DNA of 64,000 nt from assembly GCA_001931905.2 (NCBI GenBank), contig MSJI02000825.1, positions 1-64,000 on the forward strand, given 5' to 3'. Of the stretch, positions 1-11,099 are shown piece by piece. This DNA is from Cladosporium sp. IMV 00045 (lineage: Eukaryota > Ascomycota > Dothideomycetes > Cladosporiales > Cladosporiaceae). The first letter of the stretch is position 1, and each line of letters begins with the position of its first letter. The notes under the pieces were generated by a model. That model searched no databases, was not told the DNA's origin, and was given only the letters and a program-made list of their open reading frames with translations. The position numbers and the translations under genes are program-made.

Positions 1-1050
1 ATTATAGGTCTACGACTTCTAGACCTCGCTAAAGGTATACTCGACGGTAATCCGAAGCGACGATAGCTACGTATTAAAGGCCTACTAGCTAGTATTAAGG
101 CTAGCCTAAGGTCTATACGGAGCGATAATACTAAAGGTATAGTAGTAGGCTAGATTACTATATAAATATAGTATCTATTAAGGTGGTTCTACTACCTTAC
201 CTATAATACGCTATAATCGCTCCGTAGTACGGCTCTAGATAAATATACTCTAGTTATTAATCTTACCTTTAAAAGGGCCTATAAGGGCGCTTACGAGGCC
301 GTTAGGCGTAGCGATTACCTAGAAGGATATTCTATAATGCTTCTTATACCCTAAATAGAATAGTCGCTAACGCTTCGTAGGTCGTATAAAGCCTTAAAAA
401 TAACTATTAATAAAGCCCTAAATATAACCTAAGTATCCCTTATTTAATATAGTAATAGCGAAGGACCGTAATACCTCGTACCTACGTAGCCGTAGATGCT
501 AATTAAGGAGCGCTCCGAAGCGTTATAAGAGGTACTTATAAATATCGTTTATAACTACCGAGATATAGCTCTAGCTATATCTAAAAGCGTTACTTAAAGT
601 AGTTAGTCGTAAAGGATAGGCTAGCCTCTAGAGCGTTATATAAAGAGCGGTATCTAGTATCGGTTTAAGGCCCTTACGGAAGGCGATTAAGGCGATATTA
701 AGCGCTACGACGAGTATCCGTACCTTACGCTTCGTGAAACTAGAGGTATTAATAGGAGGTATCGATAGGAGGTATTAATAGGAGGTATACCGAGTCTAAT
801 AAAGGCATTTAACGTCGTACTAGTTATCTAAATACTATAGATGCCTATTATATAGATAGGCCTTAGGGCGCTAGCGAGCCTCGGAGGCCTCGTCGAGTAA
901 TAGAGCGAGTATAAATAACTCCTTATCTATAGCTAAATCGATCTATACTATAAATATAAATAAAAACAATACGATAGGTATGCCTCCCACTACCTATAGC
1001 ACGGATAAAGCTAATTTATAGCGGACTATACCTAAAAAGCTTATCGGATG
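1..1050. repeat. RIP-mutated repeat, probably a dead transposon end
   Basis: The first kilobase has almost no CA or TG dinucleotides (none in the first 180 bases, only isolated ones to about 720) and very many TA dinucleotides, while CG is kept. Loss of both CpA and its complement TpG means C-to-T change on both strands, which is the signature of repeat-induced point mutation in ascomycetes. No open reading frame survives. RIP acts on duplicated DNA, so the original was most likely a transposon; the family cannot be read. The element runs off the left edge. Base composition returns to normal between about 1000 and 1060. Confidence 0.85.
742..788. repeat. 13-bp tandem repeat inside the RIP block
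   Basis: About 3.6 copies of a unit reading aggaggtattaat, with one copy changed to aggaggtatcgat. It lies inside the RIP-altered element and is either an original subrepeat of that element or a later slippage product. Confidence 0.75.
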
Positions 1051-1899
1051 CTCTTCGGAGCGGCGGCAGCACCCTTCGATCGATCTTCGATCAGTCGGAC
1101 GAAGCGCTTCTCAAAACGTCTATTACTTGCTCGCTTCGATGCCATGCTTGTCATAGTTGTTTCACTTGTGCGTAGGAGTTAATGTGCGTTGTGGTCTGGA
1201 ATCAAGACTTCGCCTACAACAGTTGTCTAGAACCGATGTATGAGCTGAGGTGTCTCGAGAAACCCGGCTACGTCACTTCCAAGCAAGCTTCTTGGGAGAC
1301 CAAGTATCTGCATAACCGCCCCCTCTGTCAATCATTCACAGCCGCAAAAGCAAAGCCACAAGACCTGAACTAAATGGCGATCTTAACGTCTTCGTCCTTC
1401 TTCAGGCTTAGTTGCAGGGCTGCAAAAGCAGGATCTTGCCAAGTTCTGTGCAAGTCGCTCATATGTGGTGGCCGATGTTGGCCGAGAACACCCGCAAAGC
1501 TGCCACTTGAGGCGTCACGAGGTGTTCGATCCGTGGCACCATCAGCCACAGGTGGTAAAGGCAGCCCGCTGATCGGTCTGTGAGGACCTCAAGACGTGGT
1601 TCTGCAAGTGGTAGCCCTATTGCGACATTTCTGTCGTGCTTATGCTTGTGATTGCGATTTTGTCTTCGTTTCTCAAGGAGTACAGTGATACGTGGTCAAG
1701 GGGAGCTGAAGGTGGTCTGTCTCGAGCAAGCCTCTCCCAATCTTTGGGGCGAGCAATTGTTGTCAACACCATCAGCTCGGTGCTTAAACATAGCACACGA
1801 ACCTTTCAAGGCTGAAGGGCTTCGGCTGCTTGGACCGATTTCAGATGCTTTGCCACGATCCCAAACGCCACGCTATACATTTGATTCAGACAGGATATT
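1051..1899. other. Intergenic, no supported gene
   Basis: Normal base composition. Only short open frames of 60-85 codons with no recognisable motif are present. It separates the RIP block from the 3' end of the dienoyl-CoA reductase gene. Confidence 0.5.
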
Positions 1900-2844
1900 C
1901 TAGAGTTTCGCTTTCTTCCCTCCCTTGACACCGCTCACGGCATCCCCGCTCAGCAGGAAGTCGGGGTACTGGTATCCACCCATGTCACCACCCGCCACTC
2001 TCCACGATCCACCGTCAACCACAAGAGCATGCCCGTTGACATAGCTGCCGGCCTCGGAGAAAAGGTAGACCGTCGCATCTGAGATCTCCTTGACCTCGCC
2101 CCATCTGCCAGACGGGATACCGGTCTTACTACGCTTCACTGTCTCCTCGTCCGACTTTGCTAATCGCTCCATACCCTCCGTGTTCGCGATGGGACCTGGC
2201 GTAATGACATTCGAAGTGACGCCCAGCGGGCCGAACTCCAGACATGTGGCGTAACAGATCTGGTCGACCGCCGCTTTCGCCGCCGAAACGTGAGCTTGCA
2301 ATGGCTTGCCCGTGTAGTGGAACGTGGCAGAGATGAAAACAATGCGGCCGCCAGTGCCATTCGGGTACGACTTGCCGGTGTTCTTGTGCTTCTCAGCACT
2401 TTTCACCAGATACGGCAGCGTGGCTTTGGCCGTGTTGTACGAGCCCAGCGCATCGATGTCCATCACGGTCTTGAAAGCATTGCTGCTGAGCTGGGCCATA
2501 GGCGCCAGGAAGTTTCCAGCAGCGCCGGCGATGCAGAAATCAATCCCGCCCAGTTCTTTCGCACAGCGGTCCGCAGCGTCTTGCAATGCCTTCGGGTCGC
2601 GTACGTCCACGGCTCCGAGCCCGATGACTTTCGCTCCTGGTCGTGCTGTGGCGATGTCTTTGGCCATGCGTTCGGTTTTCTCAACGTTGCGCCCGATGAT
2701 GCAGGCGTTGCCTCCTAGAGCCACGAAGGCGCGGGTTTGAGCGCTGCAGATGGTGCCGGCGCCGCCTGTGCAGAAGAGCACTTTGTTGTTGAAGACGCCA
2801 TCTCGCCAGGTGGAGCTGAGGAATTCTTCGCGTGGGAGTGGCAT
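1900..2844 (-). CDS. SPS19: Peroxisomal 2,4-dienoyl-CoA reductase (SPS19/DECR2-like)
   Basis: A single-exon protein of 314 residues of the short-chain dehydrogenase family. It should reduce 2,4-dienoyl-CoA with NADPH during beta-oxidation of unsaturated fatty acids. The nucleotide-binding glycine motif TGGAGTI lies near residue 26, and AGAAGN follows near residue 107. The usual YxxxK catalytic motif is missing its tyrosine: the region reads LQAHVSAAKAAVDQ, as in known DECR enzymes, followed by the family-typical TPGPIANTEGMERL. The C-terminus is AKL, a type 1 peroxisomal targeting signal, so the protein should be in the peroxisome matrix. The length fits the family. It is divergent from the Atg33-like gene across 558 bp. 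Confidence 0.93.
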   Translation of the reverse strand: MPLPREEFLSSTWRDGVFNNKVLFCTGGAGTICSAQTRAFVALGGNACIIGRNVEKTERMAKDIATARPGAKVIGLGAVDVRDPKALQDAADRCAKELGGIDFCIAGAAGNFLAPMAQLSSNAFKTVMDIDALGSYNTAKATLPYLVKSAEKHKNTGKSYPNGTGGRIVFISATFHYTGKPLQAHVSAAKAAVDQICYATCLEFGPLGVTSNVITPGPIANTEGMERLAKSDEETVKRSKTGIPSGRWGEVKEISDATVYLFSEAGSYVNGHALVVDGGSWRVAGGDMGGYQYPDFLLSGDAVSGVKGGKKAKL

Positions 2845-3402
2845 GGTTTGGATTTTGATGTGGGTTCAAGATGTTGGATGAGTACTTGATGATGTCTGGT
2901 CGATCTCAGGGAGTTATCGATGGTCTTATGGTCCAGTATGCCTGTATAGTGGTCGCTATCACTGCGGCCGTAACGGCAGTAAGCCCAGGTAACCTCGGAT
3001 GTTTGACTCCCAGATGAAGTGAGATTTGTTCACGAGTTAAATCAGCTGGCTGCAAAAGTAAAACCGTAAGCCGAGAGTGATTCTCGAAGCCGAATATCAC
3101 AAATCAATGGCTTGTGGTGTACATTGATTTATTATGTCGTAAGGTCTGTTCAGGGAGGAAGTGTTTCGCGTTCTGACGTGCCTCGGCAAGTTGGACTCCG
3201 CCATGACATCGTTGGCCGTTTCGTGCTGGCGTTGGATCCTGGGGAGACCTTCACCACGTCCATTACCTTCAGGTATTAAACAACCCGACTATTGCACGTG
3301 ATACCCACATAGCACTCTGCAGACGCATACGGCCACCGGTACCTGCATCGAAGCACTCCAACATAGCATTGGCGACACGGATCCCCCTCATAAATCGCAT
3401 CC
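2845..3402. promoter_or_regulatory. Divergent intergenic region, reductase / Atg33-like
   Basis: The 558 bp between the two start codons must hold both promoters. I see no clear TATA box or known operator. Confidence 0.4.
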
Positions 3403-3942
3403 ATGTCGGCCACCGTGACCGTCTGCAAGTTCGTAGGGACCGTCAGTCTCGGCCTCCTCACCGTACGTCCCACCACCAGCTTCAAACATCCTCTTCTCAC
3501 ATGCAATCAACTCTAACATCACCACCAGGGCGCCTCCTACACCCTCTCCACGCAATCCCTGCCCTCTCTCCTCACCCTACCCACCGCCAAACCCGCCGCC
3601 TACACCCTGGCGCAGACCACGCGCCTCGCAACCCTGCACATCCGCACCCTCTCCGCCCTCGCCAGCGCCTCGCTGCTGGCCGCTTTCGCGCTCAGTCCCG
3701 CGCGCGTGAGACACCCTTACCTCCTCTGGACGGGGCTCGTGGCCGCTTGCGCCGGTGGGTTGAATTTGGCTATGGAGAAGAGGTTGAAGTTGGGGGTTGT
3801 GAGGGAGGATGGGGAGGATGTTAATGGCGAGGAGGTGGAGAGGAGGGCCAGGGGGCAGCAGTTGGTTGAGGGGGTGAGGTGTGTGGTTAGTGCGGTTGGG
3901 TTTGGGATGGGCGTGTTGGGGATTTGGGGGGATGGTGCTTGA
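3403..3942 (+). CDS. ATG33: Autophagy-related protein 33-like mitochondrial membrane protein
   Basis: Two exons, 3403-3462 and 3529-3942, around a 66-nt intron (GTACGT, CTCTAAC, CACCAG). Skipping the intron removes an in-frame TAA and gives 157 residues. The N-terminus MSATVTVCKFVGTVSLGLLT continues into GASYTLSTQSLPSLLTLP, then RHPYLLWTGLVAACAG, and the end reads GVLGIWGDGA. From memory these are the conserved parts of fungal Atg33-like proteins, which sit in the mitochondrial outer membrane and promote mitophagy. Hydrophobic stretches near residues 10-25, 60-75, 82-100 and 138-152 fit a small multi-span membrane protein. The start is chosen because the N-terminal motif begins there. It is convergent with the zinc transporter gene. 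Confidence 0.7.
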
Positions 3943-4360
3943 TATTGGGGTTGAGGATTCTGTGATGGAGGGATGAATTGATGGGTTTATGTGATTAATA
4001 TGGAGGGATGACGGGTATGTGGCGTTTGGTATTGGTTTTGGCTCGTCTGTCGACGGCTGACAGCTGGATTGTTGGCAGTTGATGAGCGATAGGGACTCAT
4101 GGCATTGATAATACAAATGAACTTCACTCAATAGCACATATATCGGACAGATTTCCAAGTTGCTTGATTGGTGCAAAAGTAGCTCTCGACTTTCAGAGCA
4201 TCATGATTCCTCAGAAAGGGATAACTTGTTTCTGTCAAGCAGCTCTTGAAGTCCTACAAGGAGATCAGACCTGCAATATTCCAAACAAGAATGCAATTCT
4301 CGATCTTGATCTTATTTCATATCATCTCGTATCACATCCTACAGTACTCCCCACGAACTC
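3943..4360. other. Intergenic between convergent genes
   Basis: The 418 bp between the stop codons of the Atg33-like and ZIP genes must hold both 3' UTRs. A G/T-rich stretch follows the Atg33-like stop. No gene is supported. Confidence 0.4.
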
Positions 4361-5776
4361 TCAATGCGCATGCCCAAACTGCGTCAACAACGGCAAAAGC
4401 ATCCCAAGCACAGTGACCAAAGTCTCCGCCACGCCTGGCTGGCCGCTTTCCTTCGCAGGAACACCACTTCCACCCTCGCCGTATCCATTCATGGGCACCT
4501 CCGCATACCCATCATCTCCATGATCTGCATGCCTGCCACTGTCCTGCATCGTATGCATCGCCACATAAAGGAACGTGCCACCACTGAACAAAAGCAACAC
4601 GCCAGTGGCAAACTCCGCGCTCATGCTCTCCGGAAGCCCTCCGTAGCCCAGCAACGTCGCAGCCGCCCATGTCACCAGCGCGCCGGCGGGTGCTGCGAGC
4701 GAGAATACGATCAGATGTGCGCGTGCCGCGCGCTTCGAGAGGCCTTGTTTCAGGAGTGTTGTCGTCAGGCCGAAAGCTGCGGGTGCTTTGTGGATCATCA
4801 GGGCAAGGAAGATGATGAATGAGAGGTTGCGGCCGCTCTCTGACGGGCCGCTGGAGGACGACGCGCCGAGAGCGATACCGTCCGCACAGGCGTGGATGAC
4901 CAGTCCGACCGTCGTTGAGGATGGGCGGGAGGTGGAGCCTTGGCTGGTGGCGGAGGGGTGGTAGTCTGTTTCCTGCGGGGGAGACTCGGGGTTCGGTGAG
5001 TCTGTGGTTGAAGACCTGTTCAGACTGAATTGCGTGAGGTTGATTTGGAAACTTTGAGGTTGGGAGGAGGCGCTGGCGCGGCGCGGGAGGGTGTCGATGA
5101 GGTACATGAGGATGAAGCCAGAGATGAGGGAGACTCCGATCCAGGCGTGCGGTTCGCGGTCCGTGTCTTCGCCTTCCGAGTGCTCGCTTGATTGGGACGA
5201 CCAGCCCTTTTGCTCGCTTGGTGGCAGACTCGATTGTCCTTCATGGCCGGCGTCTGTAGATGGGTGGCCCGGCTGGGATAGCTCTTGCGCGACTTCCTCT
5301 TGTGACTTGTGGCCATCATCTGGGCCAGTGACGAAATCGCCCTCTCTCATCACGCCAGGAGGACCGGCAATAGGGCCATCCATGTCGCCGCCTCTTTTCA
5401 ATGGCTGCCATGCGATTTCCGCGACCGCGTGAGCATTGTCCAGACCTCTTCTCGACAAGCCGGATGATAGATCGCGTTTGCCATGGCTGTGACTGCTCCC
5501 GCTCGCGCTGTAGACCGTCTCGACGCCCTCGGGTATGATGACTATGAGGGATGTTCCCACCAGGACACCTGTTCCCAGCGCGGTGATGAATCGTAGCTGT
5601 CGTTGCGATAGGGCGAATGATAAGGGTAGTAGGCCTGCGAGGATAGATCTGGATCATGTCTTGTTAGTGTATGTACGTGGAATGGGGCTTTACTGGTTCT
5701 CATTGATAGTGTTGTCCACTTACGCTACGGCCATTACCACGCATAGCAGCAATAATATGAAGAAACCGTCCCACAT
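4361..5776 (-). CDS. ZIP family zinc transporter (ZIP9/Atx2-like)
   Basis: Two exons, 5776-5724 and 5648-4361, joined across a 75-nt intron with a CTAAC branch site; they close to 446 residues. Exon 1 supplies the first membrane segment (MWDGFFILLLLCVVMAVA). The metal-site helices are recognisable: GLVIHACADGIALGAS and MIHKAPAAFGLTTTLL, both diagnostic of the ZIP9 (SLC39A9) / yeast Atx2 branch, which moves Zn or Mn at the Golgi. A long hydrophilic His/Ser/Gln-rich loop (about residues 65-175) separates the early helices from the later ones, as in other ZIPs. The C-terminus ends LTQFGHAH. It is divergent from HAT1. Confidence 0.88.
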
Positions 5777-6264
5777 GGTGAATGATAACGGCGATCCACG
5801 TCGTCTTTTGCCCACTTGTCGTGCTTTCTCCCAAGGGATGATCTGCTCTTTATAATCGCAAGTCAATCATTGAGGTAGTATATTTCAGAAAGATTGCATG
5901 TGGGAAACAAGGAGAAAGAGCGTCATTGCAGATGCGACTCGGGATCCACTCAATACTCGTCAGCTTCGCCCATCACGGTTTCAAACTTGCCAGACCCTTG
6001 CTCGCTCGCCTTGCGCCTTGCTTGGGTGTAGATTGATTAGATTAGATTCATGCTACTTTCACTTACAGTCCGCCGTTCCTTCTGGCGCGCGCGACATGAG
6101 GCGCGTCTCCTCGGCCTTGTAATAAAGCTTCGCTGATCACTTACCGTTCCACCACCTTTTACTTGCAACACCCACCACCACATCCATCTTTTCGTTGCAT
6201 CTGCGTGGTTCCTTCCCGCGCATATCGTCGAATCGCATACACTCAACGAGCATCACCGCCCGCC
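5777..6264. promoter_or_regulatory. Divergent intergenic region, ZIP / HAT1
   Basis: 488 bp between start codons. An in-frame ATG lies 102 nt upstream of the HAT1 start (6163), but the extra 34 residues look like translated 5' UTR. No specific operator is recognised. Confidence 0.4.
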
Positions 6265-7821
6265 ATGGATTCCGAGTCCGAACTCGTCCAGACCATCAAG
6301 GACCAGGTCGAAGAGTGGTCCAGCAACAGCAACGAGTGCTTCAACATCTTCCTTAACCACGGCGATGGCAGCGAGCACGCTTCATTCAACCCCGCGTTCA
6401 CCTACCCCATCTATGGCGAGGAGGAAGCCATCTTCGGCTACCAGGATCTGGCCATCAACCTCACATTTGCTGCGCATGACTTGCGACCGAGCCTGAAAGT
6501 GGAGTACGGCAAGAAGTTCGACGCGATCGGGGATATCAAGCCAACAGGTGTCGAAGGTGCGCTGAAGGATTTCTTGCCTGAAGAGGCTTTCAACGCGAGT
6601 GTGGAAGAGGATAAGGGTGCCGCGGAGTGGAAGCCGCCTGGTGACAAGATTCGCGAGTATACAAGAGAGGGCAAGAAGTTTGAGATTTGGTGTGCAAGCC
6701 TGGCGGACGAGGCTGCGAAGAAGCTGCTGGAGAACATGCAGATCCTGGTGCCTCTGTTCATCGAGGGTGGAACAACTCTGCAGCTCGAGCAGGACTGGAC
6801 CACTCAGCGGTGGAAGCTGTTCCTCGTCTATCAAGTCAAGGAAAAGGTTTCCGCAGGTTCATCGCCATACGCTTTCATTGGATTTGGAACATCGTACAAG
6901 GTCTTCACTTTCCCTGGTCGCAACATGAGCGAGGCTGGGCTGAGGCCTCTTCGTAGCAGCGATGCTACCCAGGCTGCCATCCAACAGGAAGCATCGCTAG
7001 AGAAGGATCTCGAGGAAACGCTGCGCGACAACGAAGTCAAGTCACCGCTGGATCTCCCAAGCCGAGAGCGCTTGTCTCAGTTCGTTATCCTCCCCACCTT
7101 CCAAGGACACGGCCATGGTCAAGAACTCTACAACGCCATGTACCTGCATCTCACAGCACCCGCGAGCGTGCGCGAGTTCACAGTCGAGGACCCCAACGAG
7201 GCGTTCGATGACATGCGCGACCTCTGCGACATGCGCTACCTCCGTGCAAACAATCCCGACTTCGCAAGCCTCAAAATCAACACCGACGTGCCTGCAGAGA
7301 AACTCAAGCCGACCTCTCACATTCCCGTAGACATCATCGTCGACGGTGAATTGACCACGAAAATCCGCAATCAATCAAAGATCGACCCCCGCCAGTTCGG
7401 ACGTCTGGTAGAAATGCAAACGCTTTCCACCATCCCACCCCTCAACCGCTCCCGAAACAGAATCACAAAGCGCGAGCGCTCAACGAACGAACACGACAAG
7501 GCCTACTTCTTCTGGAGGCTCTACGCCAAGCAGCGCATCTACATCTTCAATCGCGATCCTCTCATGCAAATCGATTTGCAAGAGCGTCCGGAGAAAGTCG
7601 ACGGCGCGCTGGACTCGGTGCTTGAAGGATATACTAGCATGCTGGAGGCGGTCGAGGCGAAGGAGAAAGGTGGTGAGGCTGTTGCTGGTGCTTCGGCGAG
7701 GAGGCTGGCGAGGAAGCGAAAGGTTGTTGATGACGATGAGGATGATGAGTGGGAGGATGAGGAAGATGACGAGGGTGATGTTGCAATGAATGGAGGCCAC
7801 AAGAAGGCTCGGTTTGGATGA
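6265..7821 (+). CDS. HAT1: Histone acetyltransferase type B catalytic subunit Hat1
   Basis: Intronless, 518 residues from the ATG at 6265, which has a strong context (cgccATGG). The N-terminal Hat1 domain includes FNPAFTYPIYGEEEAIFGY and a region near residues 165-215 (LFIEGGTTLQLEQDW, RWKLFLVYQ). The GNAT acetyl-CoA loop is seen as ILPTFQGHGHGQELYNAMY near residue 275. Hat1 acetylates newly made histone H4 at K5 and K12 before chromatin assembly, with an RbAp46/48-type partner. The tail has a basic cluster (ARKRKVV) followed by a run of Asp/Glu, suiting nuclear import and histone contact. The ATG at 6163 would add 34 residues unlike the family. Confidence 0.95.
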   Translation: MDSESELVQTIKDQVEEWSSNSNECFNIFLNHGDGSEHASFNPAFTYPIYGEEEAIFGYQDLAINLTFAAHDLRPSLKVEYGKKFDAIGDIKPTGVEGALKDFLPEEAFNASVEEDKGAAEWKPPGDKIREYTREGKKFEIWCASLADEAAKKLLENMQILVPLFIEGGTTLQLEQDWTTQRWKLFLVYQVKEKVSAGSSPYAFIGFGTSYKVFTFPGRNMSEAGLRPLRSSDATQAAIQQEASLEKDLEETLRDNEVKSPLDLPSRERLSQFVILPTFQGHGHGQELYNAMYLHLTAPASVREFTVEDPNEAFDDMRDLCDMRYLRANNPDFASLKINTDVPAEKLKPTSHIPVDIIVDGELTTKIRNQSKIDPRQFGRLVEMQTLSTIPPLNRSRNRITKRERSTNEHDKAYFFWRLYAKQRIYIFNRDPLMQIDLQERPEKVDGALDSVLEGYTSMLEAVEAKEKGGEAVAGASARRLARKRKVVDDDEDDEWEDEEDDEGDVAMNGGHKKARFG

Positions 7822-8292
7822 GGGAATGGTATCATCATTGAGTGTGACATGGTTTGCTTGAAGGATTAGCATGGCGTTGGCGAGTGGGATTGTTTTCATC
7901 GAGTCTGCAGATAGTGACTCTGTATTTGTGTGTTTTATCGCAGCTTCTTTGCCAAACAATGCAATTATTTATTCACGCAAGATTTCTGATATCTCACCAT
8001 GTGCGGCAAAGAAGTCTGTTCCGGGATTATTTCGACCGGAGAAAGCAGGGACCACCTTTTCAGCCCCGAGAGCTCTTTCCCGCCCGCCCACCGCGTTTGG
8101 TGGTTGAGAGAGTTCTGAAGTCCGATCCCCATCCAACACCAAAGCAGCTGCTGCAGCACATCTCAATCCACCAACCAACCTCACCTCACCTCACCACCTC
8201 TCACACCCCTCCTCCTCCTCCTCCTCCCCTTCCCTCCCTCATTACCTTCGTTTATACCCAATCCCTCGCTACGGTCGAGGCCCAAAAGGAAA
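7822..8292 (+). promoter_or_regulatory. PDA1 promoter and 5' leader with a pyrimidine tract
   Basis: 471 bp between HAT1 and PDA1. About 8160-8240 on the + strand is almost pure C/T with some A (repeated ctcacc, then a (CTC)n run), ending about 50 bp before the ATG. CT-rich blocks just upstream of the start are common in strongly expressed fungal genes. Confidence 0.6.
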
Positions 8293-9801
8293 ATGCTGTC
8301 CCGCTTCGCGCCCAGGGCTGCCGCCGCGCCCAAGGCTCTCAGATTTGCTCCCGTCGCCAGGCGCAATGTCACCACCGACGCCGCCAGCAGCCACGTCGAC
8401 AAGAGCGAGGTCCCCTCGGTATGTGCGCCGGAAGATAAGCAAAATGCGATTGGATGCAGGCGCGGAAGACCGCAGTGCTGATTCGACTGTCTCAATGTAG
8501 GAGGATGACAAGCCTTTCCCCGTGCGCCTCTCCGATGAGGCCTTCGAGACCTACGAGCTCGACCCGCCCTCATACACCCTCAACACTACCAAGAAGGAGC
8601 TGAAGCAGATGTACTACGACATGGTCGCCATGCGGTACGTGATCGCCACCCCGGAGGAAGAAAGATAGCGCGTGGAAAAACCATTGCATTGGCAATCGCT
8701 GGATTGGGAATTTGCGAATGGAGATTGCGCATCCTACAAGATGGTGGACTAACACGATTTTCTCTACAGCCGCATGGAGATGGCCGCCGACCGTCTGTAC
8801 AAGGAGAAGAAGATCCGTGGTTTCTGCCATCTGTCCACCGGCCAGGAGGCTGTTGCTTGCGGTATCGAGCACGGTATCACCAGGGAGGACCAGGTCATCA
8901 CTGCCTACCGTTGCCACGGTTTCGCCATGATGCGCGGCGGCACCGTCAAGTCCATCATTGGTGAGCTTCTCGGCCGCCGTGAGGGTATCGCGTACGGCAA
9001 GGGTGGTTCCATGCACATGTTCGCCCCCGGTTTCTACGGTGGTAACGGTATCGTCGGTGCCCAGGTGCCCGTCGGCGCCGGTCTCGCTTTCGCCAACAAG
9101 TACAACAACAAGAAGAACATCACCCTCGCTCTCTACGGCGACGGTGCTTCCAACCAGGGTCAGGTCTTCGAGGCTTTCAACATGGCCAAGCTCTGGGACC
9201 TTCCCGTGATCTTCGGTTGCGAGAGTGAGTATAATCGCGAACAAGTTACAGATGTGACAACATTTACTGACGATCACTAGACAACAAGTACGGTATGGGT
9301 ACCGCCGCCAACCGCTCTTCCGCTCTCACCGACTACTACAAGCGTGGCCAGTACATCCCCGGTCTCAAGATCAACGGCATGGACGCCCTCGCCGTCAAGG
9401 CCGCCGTCGAGTACGGTAAGGAGTGGTGCAATGCCGGCAAGGGTCCCCTTGTCTACGAGTACGTCACCTACCGCTACGGCGGTCACTCCATGTCCGACCC
9501 CGGCACCACCTACCGCACCCGTGAGGAGATCCAGCGCATGCGCAGCACCAACGACCCCATCGCCGGCCTCAAGCAGAAGCTGCTCGAGTGGCAGGTCACC
9601 ACCGAGGAGGAGCTCAAGAGCATCGACAAGAAGGCCCGCTCCACCGTCGACGCCGAGGTCGCCGAGGCCGAGGCCATGCCCGCCCCCGACGCCACCCCCG
9701 AGGTCCTCTTCGAGGATATCTACGTCCGTGGCTCTGAGCCCCAGTTCCTCCGTGGTCGCGTGCCCGAGGAGAACTTCTACTACTCTCAGCTCAAGAACTA
9801 G
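8293..9801 (+). CDS. PDA1: Pyruvate dehydrogenase E1 component, alpha subunit
   Basis: Four exons (8293-8418, 8501-8634, 8770-9224, 9281-9801) close exactly to 411 residues. The Arg/Ala-rich N-terminus without acids ([18 protein letters not shown]) is a mitochondrial presequence. The thiamine diphosphate motif is complete: GDGASNQGQ near residue 220 through to GCENNKYG. The conserved phosphorylation loop [16 protein letters not shown] is near residue 320, so control by PDH kinase is expected. With E1 beta it decarboxylates pyruvate in the mitochondrial matrix. The CT-rich leader and strongly C-ending codons suggest high expression. Confidence 0.96.
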
Positions 9802-9996
9802 ATGATCAAAATTCTTGTGATGCAGGAGAGGAGAGGAAGGGGAGAGATTCCGTCGAATGAAAAGAAATCTTGCATGCGATATAGCGAGGTCAAACGAGGG
9901 TGTGACTTAAATGCCTTTGTGTGTTTCTAAACTTTCGGGAAGTGCTTTTATTGTGTCTCGGGGGAAAATCCATAGGCGAGAGGCGCGAAACTTTTG

Positions 9997-10030
9997 CTGT
10001 TGTTGTTGTTGTGAGTCTGTCTGTCTGTAT
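9997..10030. repeat. Microsatellites (TGT)n and (CTGT)n
   Basis: Two adjoining simple repeats about 200 bp after the PDA1 stop, likely within its 3' UTR. No function is implied. Confidence 0.6.
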
Positions 10031-10721
10031 GTATTCAAATGGGGAATTTTTAATTGTTCAAACAATCTTGGATCTGTTTTGCTGTGTTGGGATGTTTGAT
10101 CTGTTGGTGAGAATACCGGACGTGTTGCATGTTGCGCGTGTGTAATCAATCGCCTTCCCTATTGGCGAGAAGTGTCACTTGTACGTTGGTTCACTTGGTC
10201 TTGTCGACTGGTGCATCAAGATATACGTCGAGTCTGTTTCATGAATCTCGTAAGATAAAAGTTGTGATCAGATCGTAACATCTTATTAACAGCGCTGAAT
10301 TCCAGCATTAGCGGGAAAGATCTCACGCGATTGCCATGAACGAGATATACGATTCGTTCATCAATGCATTTCCTTGCTCCTGGAAAGTTGATGTGCCTTC
10401 CGTGGTGCTTGAAATGACTACATGCCACGATCTGGAGGCAAATGAATGTCGAGCTTCAAAAAAGATAGAATTGATTTCAGGAGACATCCTGTAAGACAGA
10501 ACCTCCCTGAACTGTTGCATTGGGCACATGCTCCAGTAACGGCCTACAACTCATTGCGTGTGGTGCCCGATTGGATAAGGCGCCCTGCTGCGCTGGCTGG
10601 GTTGTGTTTCAAAAGCGGGTTCTCATTCTTGGACATCAGGGTTTTGTGCGCAGGAAGATGAATGCGTCACAGGCGATATATTGAACTTTCAAATAAATTG
10701 CAATTGTGCTTATTACTGCTG

Positions 10722-11099
10722 TCACTGTCTCTTCATCATGGTATTGACAAGACACCTTACCAAGGCCGCGTAGACATGCTCTTCCTTGTCCTCTTGGACA
10801 ATTCTCGCGGAATCGGCAGGCACGGCAAAGCTGATGTTCAGAAAGGGAAAGAAATCAATAGAGTCAAGAAGATTGTGGCTGAGGATCACACGCGGCGAAA
10901 GCTTGCGAAGAAGAGTTTGGAAGATGTGGAAGGGTTTCTTGGTTGGATCCCTCGATCTCTGCCCCAGATCAACGAATAATGGCTTGGGCTTCTCCACGCG
11001 CTTCTGGGGCCTGGATTTGATGGATTGATGAGCGCTAAGAAGCTCTCCACTTCGTTCGTTGGCTCCAGTTGAGCCTTGCGGGCGCCAACACAACAGCAA
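10722..11099 (-). CDS. Unrecognised open frame, weak candidate
   Basis: A 125-codon frame in an otherwise empty region. The middle (PTKKPFHIFQTLLRKLSPRV) looks protein-like, but I know no family and see no clear upstream exon. The frame 10886-11236 on the same strand could be a companion exon. It may be chance. Confidence 0.2.
   Translation of the reverse strand: MLLCWRPQGSTGANERSGELLSAHQSIKSRPQKRVEKPKPLFVDLGQRSRDPTKKPFHIFQTLLRKLSPRVILSHNLLDSIDFFPFLNISFAVPADSARIVQEDKEEHVYAALVRCLVNTMMKRQ

Noticed and set aside
3577..4176. 199-codon minus-strand frame over the Atg33-like gene
   Set aside because: Low-complexity His/Pro/Ser translation of a G/T-rich 3' region; the plus strand has a spliced recognisable protein.
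8570..9277. 235-codon minus-strand frame across PDA1
   Set aside because: It is a shadow of the highly biased PDA1 codons; the plus-strand exons carry the E1 alpha motifs.
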